NCBI GenBank assembly: GCA_903930085.1
Contig: CAIYXD010000152.1
Coordinates: forward strand, 1 to 15,910
Direction of reading: 5' to 3'
From: an uncultured Flavobacteriia bacterium
GTDB lineage: Bacteria > Bacteroidota > Bacteroidia > Flavobacteriales_D > Crocinitomicaceae
DNA length: 15,910 nucleotides
Of the stretch, positions 8,116 through 15,647 are shown piece after piece; within the stretch, counting starts at the first letter, position 1; the number at the start of each line of letters is the position of its first letter. A model generated the notes under the pieces. That model did not search any database. It saw only the letters and a program-made list of their open reading frames with translations, and had not been told where the DNA came from. The translations under genes were made by a program, and so were the position numbers.

Positions 8116-9178
8116 TGTGACGGGAATTTTGTAATAGTAAAAAATCCAGCAGTACAATTGCCGCCATTGCTTCTACGATTGGAACAGCTCTCGGAACAAC
8201 ACAAGCATCGTGTCGGCCTTTTCCCTCCAAGTTTATTTTTTCACCATTCTTATTGATCGATTCCTGCGACTGCATAAGTGTCGCAACGGGTTTGAAAGCA
8301 ACTCGAAATTCTATTGGCATTCCGTTGGAAATTCCGCCTTGTATTCCGCCACTGTAATTGGTTCGCGTTGATCCGTCTTCCTCAAAAATGTCGTTGTGTT
8401 CCGATCCACGCATCTCAACGGATGAAAATCCGCTGCCAAATTCAACGCCTTTTACCGCATTGATCGATAGCAAAGCTTTTCCTAATTCCGCATGTAATTT
8501 ATCAAACACTGGCTCACCGAGTCCGGCGGGAACATTCAGAATAACGCAACGAACACAGCCGCCGATGGTATCGCCATCTTTTCTAACGGACAAAATAAGT
8601 TCCTCCATGCGTTCCGCTGTTTTAGTATCCGGACAGCGAACAGCATTTGCTTCGATGGAATCATGCAAAAAGAAAGAAGTATCTTCTAAACGAACATTTC
8701 CAATTTGGTCAACATACGTTGAAAATTCAATGGAATGTTTTGCTAAAATTTGTTTTGCGATTGCACCAGCCACTACCCTACTTGCGGTTTCGCGAGCACT
8801 GGAGCGTCCACCACCTCGGTAATCCCGAAAACCATATTTTTTTTCGTAGGTAAAATCTGCGTGAGAAGGACGAAAAGAATCCTTTAAATGCTCGTAATCT
8901 GCTGATTTTTGATTTTCATTTGGGATGGTAAAACCTATTGGTGCTCCAGTTGTTTTTCCTTCGTAAATTCCAGATAGAAATTGCACGGTATCCGATTCTT
9001 TACGCTGCGAAACAAGGGAAGATTGTCCTGGTTTTCTTCGGTCTAATTCCAATTGAATTTGTTTCAAATCCAAATTAATATTTGCTGGAACACCATCTAT
9101 AATTCCACCAATTGCTTGACCATGAGATTCGCCAAATGTTGTTAAGCGAAAAATTGTACCGTAAGAAGATCTTGCCAT
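8108..9178 (-). CDS. aroC: Chorismate synthase
   Basis: The enzyme converts 5-enolpyruvylshikimate-3-phosphate to chorismate, the last step of the shikimate pathway, using reduced FMN. At 356 aa it has the usual length. Hallmarks are the N-terminal MARSSYGTIFRLTTFGESHG (1-20, with the active-site His19), GVPANI (29-34), DRRKPGQSS (46-54), SFRPSHADFTYEKKYG (101-116), DYRGGGRSSARETASRVVAG (119-138), GGIQGGISNG (277-286) and GRHDACVVPRAVPIVEAM (321-338). The ATG at 9176-9178 is chosen over one 15 codons upstream because the extra residues do not resemble the family and the classic N-terminus starts here. The final codons overlap the start of the membrane-protein gene by 8 bp, suggesting translational coupling. 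Identification is certain. Confidence 0.97.
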   Translation of the reverse strand: MARSSYGTIFRLTTFGESHGQAIGGIIDGVPANINLDLKQIQLELDRRKPGQSSLVSQRKESDTVQFLSGIYEGKTTGAPIGFTIPNENQKSADYEHLKDSFRPSHADFTYEKKYGFRDYRGGGRSSARETASRVVAGAIAKQILAKHSIEFSTYVDQIGNVRLEDTSFFLHDSIEANAVRCPDTKTAERMEELILSVRKDGDTIGGCVRCVILNVPAGLGEPVFDKLHAELGKALLSINAVKGVEFGSGFSSVEMRGSEHNDIFEEDGSTRTNYSGGIQGGISNGMPIEFRVAFKPVATLMQSQESINKNGEKINLEGKGRHDACVVPRAVPIVEAMAAIVLLDFLLLQNSRHNV

Positions 9179-9227
9179 GCTATAAATATACGTATGAATT
9201 TTGAATGACGATTCTGCATCCAACTTT

Positions 9228-9235
9228 CAAAAATA
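9228..9235 (-). promoter_or_regulatory. Candidate -7 element for aroC
   Basis: On the minus strand this reads TATTTTTG, a full match to TAnnTTTG, 50 bp before the aroC ATG at 9178. There is no good -33 TTTG at the right distance; a 7T/7A tract pair (9245-9264) lies just upstream instead. The match is short and the region AT-rich, so support is modest. Confidence 0.35.
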
Positions 9236-9403
9236 CCAAATCTGTCTTTTTTTGTAAAAAAAGAGGAAACGTTGGAAGACATTGAGTTAAAAATTAGCCA
9301 TTGTTTAATTCGTTTTTTTAACCGATTTTAAGTAGATATTTTGTAGCTTGTAGAATATATTATTCCTAAAACATAAAAATTATATTTTTTTCACACTTCC
9401 AGA

Positions 9404-9426
9404 AACAAAGTAATCGTATCTTTGTT
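9404..9426. promoter_or_regulatory. Candidate operator: inverted repeat over the TetR-operon promoter
   Basis: AACAAAG (9404-9410) and CTTTGTT (9420-9426) are perfect 7-bp inverted arms separated by 9 bp. The right arm overlaps the -7 element, and the pair lies about 40 bp before the TetR-type regulator gene. TetR-family repressors usually bind short palindromes over their own promoter, so this is the obvious candidate for autoregulation. The binding itself is inferred. Confidence 0.4.
9417..9424 (+). promoter_or_regulatory. Candidate -7 promoter element of the exporter operon
   Basis: TATCTTTG fully matches the Bacteroidota -7 consensus and sits 40 bp before the regulator's ATG. The T-rich stretch at 9385-9391 may serve as a poor -33 region, at a spacing of about 24 bp. 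The same octamer occurs before the ATPase gene at 15648. The 286-bp divergent gap between aroC and this operon must hold promoters for both directions. Confidence 0.55.
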
Positions 9427-9464
9427 GAAAGTTTTACACTTACAAATTAAAGTAATACTATCAA

Positions 9465-10142
9465 ATGATTGTTCAGATTAAATTATCGCTACCAAGTTGC
9501 ACGTATTTAAGAGACCCACAAGAAACGAAACTTGGGGTTTCAATCATTCAAAATAGCATTGAACTGATGGATGAAATCGGATTTGAAGCCTTTACGTTCA
9601 AGAAATTGGCAATAAAAATGGAATCTACAGAAGCTTCTATTTACCGCTATTTTGAAAGTAAAAATCAATTATTACTCTTTTTATACGCTTGGTATTGGGC
9701 ATGGGTAAATTACAGAGTGGAAACGACCACACAAAATTTATCGGATGCAGAATCAAAACTTAAAACTGCTATTAGGATATTAATAAGCCATACAGAAGAA
9801 GATGAAAAATTTCAGTTTATCAATGAAATAAAGCTGCGTCAAATCATTGAGAACGAAGGGATAAAATCTATATTAACTAAAAGAATTGATGAAATTAATA
9901 AAGCTGGGGCTTTTGAAAATTACAAAAGACTAGTTGGCACATTGGTGCAATGGTTGTTAGTCATCCGGCCAGACTATCCACATCCGAACATGTTAATTAC
10001 TACGATTATTGAAGGAGCGCATATTCAGCATTTTTTCGCAGATCATTTGCCGCGATTGACGAATAACGGAAATGAAAACGATTCCGTTGAACATTTTTTT
10101 CTAAACCTGCTCAACCAAGTACTTTTTCTAAAAAACGATTAA
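9465..10142 (+). CDS. TetR/AcrR-family transcriptional regulator, 225 aa
   Basis: This is probably the local regulator of the exporter operon it heads. The N-terminal DNA-binding domain spans about residues 23-72: a first helix (IIQNSIELMDEIG, 27-39), then the helix-turn-helix FTFKKLAIKMESTEASIYRYF (about 43-63), where SIYRYF is the classic TetR recognition-helix ending. The rest is a mostly helical ligand-binding and dimerisation domain with an unusually aromatic patch, LYAWYWAWVNYR (73-84). The first ~23 residues (MIVQIKLSLPS...DPQET) precede the usual TetR start. They are retained because the only well-placed ATG is here and follows a good promoter. The stop TAA and the next ATG are one base apart (TAAAATG), so translation of the ABC protein is probably coupled. 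The ligand is unknown, and whether it represses or activates is not shown. Confidence 0.9.
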   Translation: MIVQIKLSLPSCTYLRDPQETKLGVSIIQNSIELMDEIGFEAFTFKKLAIKMESTEASIYRYFESKNQLLLFLYAWYWAWVNYRVETTTQNLSDAESKLKTAIRILISHTEEDEKFQFINEIKLRQIIENEGIKSILTKRIDEINKAGAFENYKRLVGTLVQWLLVIRPDYPHPNMLITTIIEGAHIQHFFADHLPRLTNNGNENDSVEHFFLNLLNQVLFLKND

Positions 10143-10143
10143 A

Positions 10144-11751
10144 ATGTCAAAAAGAATAAATTCACCCTGGAAGCGCTTATCCGATTTGTTAAACCTTGAC
10201 AAATCGGAAGTAACCCAACTCTATATATACGCTGTTTTTAGCGGTTTAATTGGTCTAAGTTTACCACTTGGAATCCAATCGGTTATTCATTTTATTCAAG
10301 GAGGGAAAATTACTACTTCTTGGATTCTTCTTGTTGTTTTCGTGATACTTGGTGTTATCATTTCCGGTATTTTACAGATACTTCAGCTTCGAATAACAGA
10401 AAATATTCAGCAACGAATCTTTACGCGGTATTCGTTTGATTTTGCTTTCCGTTTCCCACGCTTGAATCGCATGGTTTTGTTTGATAAAAATCCACGTGAA
10501 TGGATGAATCGTTTTTTCGACATCATCAGTTTACAGAAAGGAATTGCAAAAGTATTATTAGAATTGCCTTCGGCTGCGTTGCAAATTGGGTTCAGCTTGT
10601 TGGTTTTATCCTTTTACCATCCATTTTATATCGCTTTTAGTATTCTTTTAATCCTTATCATTTATAGTGTTTTCAAGCCAATCATTCGAAGAGGATTTGA
10701 AACGAGTTTGGAAGAATCTACACATAAGTATAAAACAGCGCATTGGCTGCAGGAGATTGCACGTGCAGATTGGAGTTTCCGACTTGTTCCAAATGGAAAT
10801 CATGCTTTAAAAAGATTGGATCAACATGCCGTTGCCTATCTTGGTGCGCGAGAATCGCATTTCAAAGTACTTTGGAAACAATATCTTTGGATGATTGCAC
10901 TAAAAGCGCTAATTGTTGCTGCTCTTTTGGCACTTGGAGGTTTTCTGGTAATCGATCAACAAATGAATTTAGGACAGTTCGTAGCTGCTGAAATTTTGAT
11001 TCTTTTGATTCTTTCGGCAGTTGAAAAAATTATTCTTTTGCTTGAAACCCTTTACGATGTTTTTACTTCACTTGAAAAACTAGGTCAAGTGCGTGATTTG
11101 CCCATGGCTTTTGAGGAAAAGTATTCAGGCCAGGCAATTGAATCTATTTTCCCGATGGAACTTCTGGATAAAAACAACGCCAATAACGTCCTTTTATCCT
11201 TGCAAAAAGAAGAGAGAATTCACCTAAAAGGGAAAAATTCTAAACAAGCCATTTCTTTGATGCGCGAACTTATCGATCCAACAATAAATGAAGCGCACAT
11301 GCCACGTTGGAACTTTGCAAACCCAACGCCAGAAAATATGGCTGCAGCTTTTTGTTCCATTGGATGGTTTGAAAAAGAAACTCATTTGTTTGATGGGACA
11401 GTTCGGGAGAATCTTTTGCTTGGAAGAGAAAATCTTGGTGCAAAAGAAATACACGAAGCGCTTGAAATTGTTGGTATGCTTGAATTTATAAAACGAAATG
11501 AATTGGGCTATGAAACGCCAATTTTTGATAAACCGAAAGCAATATCTGCAACAGAACGTGAAAAACTCCTCCTAGCAAGAGCAATAATTCACAGTCCAAA
11601 AATACTCTTGCTTTCACTGCATGATTTAGCAGTGGATGAGCCGGAAATACAGCTTATTTTACAGCGTATTCTGCGGAAATTGCCCAATCTATCGCTTATT
11701 GTTGCAGCACCATTTGATCTCCAATTAGATTGTAAAATCATCCAACTTTAA
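10144..11751 (+). CDS. Exporter-type ABC protein with degenerate ATPase domain, 535 aa
   Basis: This is an inner-membrane component of the exporter. Residues ~20-315 are an ABC-exporter transmembrane domain, with six hydrophobic segments at about 27-46, 59-80, 139-158, 160-178, 250-270 and 277-297. Residues ~345-535 align by layout with a nucleotide-binding domain but lack its catalytic residues. The Walker A region reads GKNSKQA (363-369), missing the GxGK(S/T) loop. The Q-loop Gln is Lys411 (GWFEKETHLFDGT). The LSGGQ position is ISATE (467-471). Walker B is ILLLSL (487-492), Ser and Leu replacing Asp and Glu. The switch-His position is Ala522. Structural parts persist: THLFDGTVREN, LLLARAIIHSPKILLL. 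The frame is intact and coupled to its neighbours, so this is not simple decay. It may be a pseudo-ATPase, or may pair with an active ATPase encoded elsewhere. Family assignment is secure; lack of catalysis is inferred. Confidence 0.88.
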   Translation: MSKRINSPWKRLSDLLNLDKSEVTQLYIYAVFSGLIGLSLPLGIQSVIHFIQGGKITTSWILLVVFVILGVIISGILQILQLRITENIQQRIFTRYSFDFAFRFPRLNRMVLFDKNPREWMNRFFDIISLQKGIAKVLLELPSAALQIGFSLLVLSFYHPFYIAFSILLILIIYSVFKPIIRRGFETSLEESTHKYKTAHWLQEIARADWSFRLVPNGNHALKRLDQHAVAYLGARESHFKVLWKQYLWMIALKALIVAALLALGGFLVIDQQMNLGQFVAAEILILLILSAVEKIILLLETLYDVFTSLEKLGQVRDLPMAFEEKYSGQAIESIFPMELLDKNNANNVLLSLQKEERIHLKGKNSKQAISLMRELIDPTINEAHMPRWNFANPTPENMAAAFCSIGWFEKETHLFDGTVRENLLLGRENLGAKEIHEALEIVGMLEFIKRNELGYETPIFDKPKAISATEREKLLLARAIIHSPKILLLSLHDLAVDEPEIQLILQRILRKLPNLSLIVAAPFDLQLDCKIIQL

Positions 11752-11762
11752 ATTTATTTTAC

Positions 11763-13085
11763 ATGAAGCGTTTTGAAGAATACACATCCGTAAAGCAGTT
11801 GCAAAAGCAATCTACGCCAAAACGGTTAATGAAATTATTACTGATTTCAGCATTATTTACCATAGTAATTCTCTTCCTACCTTGGACACAAACTGTGCGT
11901 TCCAGAGGAAATGTTACAGCATTAAATCCTGAGAACCGTCCGCAAACAATTAATGCTACCATTGGGGGAAGAATTGATAAATGGTTCTTCAAAGAAGGCG
12001 ATTTTGTAGAACAAGGCGACACCTTAGTTTACCTTACTGAAATTAAGTCGGAATACATGGATCCGGAGTTGTTAAACCGAACTGCTTCGCAGATAAAATC
12101 GAAAGAAAATAGCTCACTTTCTTATATGAATAAAGTGCGTTCACTTGATCAACAAATTGATGCCCTTATTGACAATCGAAAAATAAAACTACAACAAGCC
12201 TTGAATGAAATCAAGCAAACGCGCTTAAAAATAATCAGCGACAGCATGGATTTTGTTGCAACGGACAAGCAGCTCGATATTGCTGTAAAACAATACAATC
12301 GGACAGAAGAATTGAAGCAACAGGGATTAAAATCCCAAACCGATCTTGAAAACAAGCGCCTAAAAGTTCAGGAAATGGAAGCTAAAGTAGTTAGCCTAGA
12401 AAATAAATTATTGACATCGAGGAATGAACTACTCAATAAACTGACAAACATAAATTCTATTGATGCAGACTTTCGTGATAAAATAGCGAAAAGTGAATCT
12501 GAAAAAGCGAGTGCAATGTCCAATTTATACGATGTAGAAGCCACCGTTTCTAAAATGCAAAACGAAGCAGCGAATTACAGTTTGAGATCTGGGTATTATT
12601 TCATTACTGCACCCCAAGATGGTTTCATTTCCCAAATTTTTAAAAATGGAATTGGAGAAATCATTAAGGAAGAAATGCCGCTGGTAAGCATTGTTCCAAA
12701 CCTTTCTGATTATGCCGTAGAAACCTATGTTACACCGATGGATTTACCGCTTTTACACGTTGGGAATTCGGTTCGTTTACAATTCGACGGATGGCCTGCT
12801 ATTGTCTTTTCAGGTTGGCCAAACGTCAGTCATGGAACATATGGCGGCACAATTTCCGCAATTGATAATTATGTAAGTGAAAACGGAAAATACCGCGTTT
12901 TAATTAAACCAGACCCAAAAGATTATACGTGGCCAATTGGACTTCGAATGGGCGTTGCAGTTGAAACGATGGCGATTTTGAAAGATGTGCCAATTTGGTA
13001 TGAGCTTTGGCGAAAAATCAATGGTTTTCCACCAGATTATTACACCGTAAAACCAAAAGAAACCATTAAAAAAACAAAAAAGTAA
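11763..13085 (+). CDS. HlyD-type periplasmic adaptor (membrane fusion protein), 440 aa
   Basis: This protein bridges the inner-membrane transporter and the outer-membrane channel. It has a short cytoplasmic N-terminus, one membrane anchor (about residues 24-41), then a biotinyl-lipoyl half-motif, INATIGGRIDKWFFKEGDFV (63-82, with QGDTLVYL just after). A long alpha-helical hairpin follows (about 100-272, rich in Lys, Gln, Glu and Leu). The second lipoyl half is ITAPQDGFISQIFKNGIGEI (281-300) and a beta-barrel region extends to about 400, with WPIGLRMGVAVET (390-402). The C-terminus is very basic (ends KETIKKTKK). The length and long hairpin suit type I secretion or large efflux assemblies. The gene starts 11 bp after the ABC gene. 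Its TAA stop shares one base with the next ATG (TAATG), so stoichiometric expression with the TolC partner is likely. Confidence 0.93.
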   Translation: MKRFEEYTSVKQLQKQSTPKRLMKLLLISALFTIVILFLPWTQTVRSRGNVTALNPENRPQTINATIGGRIDKWFFKEGDFVEQGDTLVYLTEIKSEYMDPELLNRTASQIKSKENSSLSYMNKVRSLDQQIDALIDNRKIKLQQALNEIKQTRLKIISDSMDFVATDKQLDIAVKQYNRTEELKQQGLKSQTDLENKRLKVQEMEAKVVSLENKLLTSRNELLNKLTNINSIDADFRDKIAKSESEKASAMSNLYDVEATVSKMQNEAANYSLRSGYYFITAPQDGFISQIFKNGIGEIIKEEMPLVSIVPNLSDYAVETYVTPMDLPLLHVGNSVRLQFDGWPAIVFSGWPNVSHGTYGGTISAIDNYVSENGKYRVLIKPDPKDYTWPIGLRMGVAVETMAILKDVPIWYELWRKINGFPPDYYTVKPKETIKKTKK

Positions 13086-14461
13086 TGCGCTACGTTATTC
13101 TCCTATTTTCCGTTTTTTTGATTTCGTCTTCTTGGTCACAGGACACGATGATGACACTGCGTCTAGCAGACTTTTTGCAGCATATTAAAGAAAATCACCC
13201 TATTGCTTTAATTGCGTCGAATGATGTGCTGAGAGCCGAACAAGTAGTTCGTTTATCAAAAGGAAATTTTGATCCAGTTGCCATTGGCGGAATTGACCAG
13301 AAATATTACGATGGATCGACTTATTACAGTATTCTTTCCTCAGGAATAAAAATTCCAACACGAATCGGATGGAATTTGAAAATGATGGGGGATTGGAATA
13401 GCGGTATCTTTTTGAATCCTGAAAATCGCGTTCCTACCGAAGGATTAACGTATCTTGGTATTGATGTTCCACTAGGGCGCGGAATGTTTACCGATGCACA
13501 ACGAACACAATTAAAGCGAGCAGCAGTTGCATTTGATCAATCCAATATTCAAAAACAGCTTGCGCTAAACGACTTACTTTATGAAGCGGGACAATATTTC
13601 ATCATTTGGCAAGAACAAGAAGCACAACTTGCTTTAGCACAAGAAGTGTATACACTTGCAAAAACAAGACTGGAACAGGTAAAAATAAATGCAGCTTTGG
13701 GCGAACGTCCAGAAATGGACACTTTGGAAGCATCCGCAGTTTTGATATTGCGCGAACTTGAAGTCAATGAAAAAATGCTTTCGGTTCAAAATGCACGTTT
13801 GCAAATTGAGAATTATATCTGGGAAAAAGGCACGCTTCCTCTGCTATTAGCTCCTATGATTTCTGCAGAAACACTACAATTATCCAAGCCTGGCTCGTTG
13901 GCAATTACAGAAAACTTAACCCTACATCCAATATTAACACTTTACAATCTTAAAATTAGCGATTTAGAACTAGAACGAAAATTAAAAATTGAGCAACTGA
14001 AGCCGCAATTCAATGTGAATTACAATTTATTACAAACGCCAAAAAATCTTCTTTCTACCCAATTTTCCTTTACCAATTACAAATGGGGTGCGACATTCTC
14101 CATGCCTATTTTACTGCGAAAAGAACGATCTTCATTGGCCATAACGCGTCTCTATTTAGAAAATACGCATTTGGAAATGGATAAAAAACAACGGGATCTT
14201 GCTACAAAACAACTCCAGATTAGAAACGAATGGAACAACAATGTTTTACAATCTCAAACGAGTAGCACAATGGCTGAACGGTATTTAAGTTTGGCAGCCG
14301 CAGAACGCCAACTCTTTGAAGGAGGTGAAAGCTCTCTTTTCATTGTAAATGCAAGGGAAATCAACTATATTTCAGCAAAAATGAAATACATTGAATATCT
14401 AGCAAAAACACAAAAATCTGCTCTTTCTGAAAAGTATATAACAGGAACATTGGGAATGTAG
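13085..14461 (+). CDS. TolC-type outer-membrane channel protein, 458 aa
   Basis: This is the outer-membrane exit duct of the tripartite exporter. A Sec signal peptide is present (hydrophobic core about residues 4-13, then SSSWSQD, with cleavage near 18-19). The mature protein has two long amphipathic helix-rich halves, about 125-250 (for example LLYEAGQYFIIWQEQEAQLA) and 340-450. Between them lie shorter segments that would form the membrane beta-strands, as in the outer-membrane efflux protein family. Its length of ~440 mature residues is normal for one TolC-like protomer, which acts as a trimer. It is the last gene of the exporter operon and overlaps the adaptor stop by one base. No intrinsic terminator is obvious in the 193 bp that follow. 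Identification rests on architecture and operon context more than on point motifs. Confidence 0.9.
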   Translation: MRYVILLFSVFLISSSWSQDTMMTLRLADFLQHIKENHPIALIASNDVLRAEQVVRLSKGNFDPVAIGGIDQKYYDGSTYYSILSSGIKIPTRIGWNLKMMGDWNSGIFLNPENRVPTEGLTYLGIDVPLGRGMFTDAQRTQLKRAAVAFDQSNIQKQLALNDLLYEAGQYFIIWQEQEAQLALAQEVYTLAKTRLEQVKINAALGERPEMDTLEASAVLILRELEVNEKMLSVQNARLQIENYIWEKGTLPLLLAPMISAETLQLSKPGSLAITENLTLHPILTLYNLKISDLELERKLKIEQLKPQFNVNYNLLQTPKNLLSTQFSFTNYKWGATFSMPILLRKERSSLAITRLYLENTHLEMDKKQRDLATKQLQIRNEWNNNVLQSQTSSTMAERYLSLAAAERQLFEGGESSLFIVNAREINYISAKMKYIEYLAKTQKSALSEKYITGTLGM

Positions 14462-14598
14462 TACCATTTGCTAATGTGCTTTAAGGAATTGGAAATAAAT
14501 TACGTTGTTTACTGGTGTGAGTCCGTCGAAATAAATAGTTTTACAAAGAATCTATTTTCTGGCGGAATATTTATTACACCTAAAAGTTTCCTTTTACG

Positions 14599-14606
14599 TA
14601 TCTTCG
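14599..14606 (+). promoter_or_regulatory. Weak candidate -7 element for the 14655 gene
   Basis: TATCTTCG differs by one base from TAnnTTTG and lies 49 bp before the ATG at 14655, within the 193-bp gap after the TolC gene. A separate promoter is plausible because the gap is much larger than those inside the exporter operon. No clear -33 element is seen. Confidence 0.3.
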
Positions 14607-14654
14607 AAAAAATTCTGACAAATAAAAATCTGTTCATTCACCACACGTTAAAAT

Positions 14655-15278
14655 ATGAAAGAAGAAGACGATAAAATTGAAGCCTTTTGGCGTTGGTTTG
14701 TGCAACATAATTCCTTCATTCAAAATAGTATTCAGAGCGAATCATCAAAAGATCGTGCAACGGTGGTCGAAAAAATGAACAACTATATTTTAGATCTTGG
14801 TCTTTTCACTTGGGATCTTGGATTGAATGACGAAAACACGTGGTTTTTAACTATTTCTCCCAATGGTGACAGTGAACTACTGGAAATTAGCCAGCGCATA
14901 ATGGAAGATGCACCGACACATTTGGATTGGGAATTTCACGCCAGTAAACCAGCAAAAAACTGGAATCGGATCTTCTTTGTGTACAACGAGCAAATGGATG
15001 AGATTGAAATTGATGCTAACGACTGGGAATTTGTTGCCACGCCAGCTGGAGAAGGAAAGATAACACTCTTGCTCGAAGCTAAAAATATTCAAACGTTAGA
15101 TACTGAAACAGCAGAGCAAGCCGCGCATCTATTTTTAGTAAATGAAATTGGGGAACTGGCTAAAATATCACAACTTAAAGAGGTGAAAATTGTCTCCGCA
15201 CTAGAAACACAGTTAGAGATTTCAAAAACCTCGATTGTACAATTGAAAAATAAACTAAATAACTTTGGTTGGCATTGA
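14655..15278 (+). CDS. Hypothetical cytoplasmic protein, 207 aa
   Basis: I cannot name this family. There is no signal peptide or membrane segment, and the protein is acidic. It opens with an aromatic helix, FWRWFVQHNSF (11-21). The middle has WFLTISPNGDSELLEISQ (63-80) followed by APTHLDWEFHASKPAKNWN (86-104). The order 'FWxWF, then an ISP-G strand, then AP..L.W.f.a.kP' recalls a pattern I have seen in uncharacterised bacterial proteins, but I cannot attach a name or function to it. The C-terminal ~60 residues (about 145-207) look helical. The ORF is long, has composition like its neighbours and follows a plausible promoter, so it is very likely real. It is same-strand with the exporter operon but 193 bp away, so a functional link is not implied. 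Confidence 0.8.
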   Translation: MKEEDDKIEAFWRWFVQHNSFIQNSIQSESSKDRATVVEKMNNYILDLGLFTWDLGLNDENTWFLTISPNGDSELLEISQRIMEDAPTHLDWEFHASKPAKNWNRIFFVYNEQMDEIEIDANDWEFVATPAGEGKITLLLEAKNIQTLDTETAEQAAHLFLVNEIGELAKISQLKEVKIVSALETQLEISKTSIVQLKNKLNNFGWH

Positions 15279-15353
15279 ACTAAAAAATACCAATAGAATC
15301 AAAAACCACTTCCCCCATCCATCTTTCTATTCTTCAAATAAATGGAAATTGTA

Positions 15354-15383
15354 TTTAAAACCTGAGGTTTAAAGCATTTTTTT
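15354..15383 (+). terminator. Weak terminator-like hairpin after the 207-aa gene
   Basis: TTTAAAACC (15354-15362) can pair with GGTTTAAA (15366-15373) around a TGA loop with one bulged A, and is followed after three bases by seven Ts (15377-15383). It lies about 75 bp after the TGA stop at 15278. The stem has only two GC pairs, so strength is doubtful. Confidence 0.35.
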
Positions 15384-15504
15384 ATATTGAAAAACAGCAA
15401 TGTATCCTACCGAAGTAAACTACAACTTAAAAATCATACGATTAAATAGATTTCTTAATTTACCTCTTAATCTGAGAAAATAGTTCCTATTTATTTGAAT
15501 ATAT

Positions 15505-15549
15505 TTATACAATTTGCGTTATACATTTTGTGTATTACAAAATGTATAA
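15505..15549. repeat. Repeat cluster: tandem 14-mers plus perfect 13-bp inverted repeat
   Basis: TTATACATTTTGT (15519-15531) and ACAAAATGTATAA (15537-15549) are perfect inverted 13-bp arms around the spacer GTATT. Immediately before the left arm, TTATACAATTTGCG (15505-15518) matches the adjoining TTATACATTTTGTG (15519-15532) at 12 of 14 positions. There are thus three related copies, two direct and one inverted. The cluster ends 31 bp before the -7 element of the ATPase gene. No T-run follows on either strand, so it is not a terminator; a multi-site operator is the likeliest reading. Confidence 0.6.
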
Positions 15550-15580
15550 AAAAATAATAAATAAACCAGAGAATATTAAG

Positions 15581-15588
15581 TATCTTTG
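15581..15588 (+). promoter_or_regulatory. Candidate -7 promoter element of the ATPase gene
   Basis: TATCTTTG fully matches TAnnTTTG, 59 bp before the ATG at 15648. The -33 region is not recognisable at normal spacing. The nearest TTTG is inside the inverted repeat about 50 bp away, which might mean this promoter depends on a bound activator. Confidence 0.5.
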
Positions 15589-15647
15589 TGGGAATAAGAT
15601 CAGAAATAATCTTGGATAAAAAAAGAGTAAAACTTTAAATAATCAAT

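Larger units (their letters stand above)
15279..15647. other. 369-bp AT-rich intergenic region
   Basis: No ORF of useful length and no RNA gene is seen here. It holds, in order, a weak terminator-like hairpin (15354-15383), a cluster of related 13-14-bp repeats including a perfect inverted repeat (15505-15549), and a -7 promoter element (15581-15588) for the ATPase gene. The low GC content and repeat content differ from the coding surroundings. Confidence 0.6.

Noticed and set aside
6307..8157. Membrane-protein start at 8157
   Set aside because: It would overlap aroC by 50 bp; the ATG at 8115 gives a normal coupling overlap and begins just before the first membrane segment.
8108..9223. aroC starting at 9223 with 15 extra residues
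   Set aside because: The extra residues are unlike chorismate synthase, whose usual N-terminus MARSSYGTIFRL begins at 9178.
9245..9264. TCTTTTTTT / AAAAAAAGA inverted repeat between aroC and the TetR gene
   Set aside because: It is made of a T tract and an A tract with a 2-bp spacer, which is cheap in AT-rich DNA. It may bend DNA near the aroC promoter but I see no further support.
11206..11751. Frameshift or sequencing error as the cause of the degenerate ATPase domain
   Set aside because: The single frame aligns with cassette layout from end to end (THLFDGTVREN, LLLARAIIHSPKILLL retained), while substitutions are scattered at the catalytic points. A frameshift would destroy a continuous block.
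14468..14674. 68-codon plus-strand ORF between the TolC gene and the 207-aa gene
   Set aside because: It overlaps the start of the 207-aa gene in another frame, has no promoter or family resemblance, and its composition looks like intergenic DNA.
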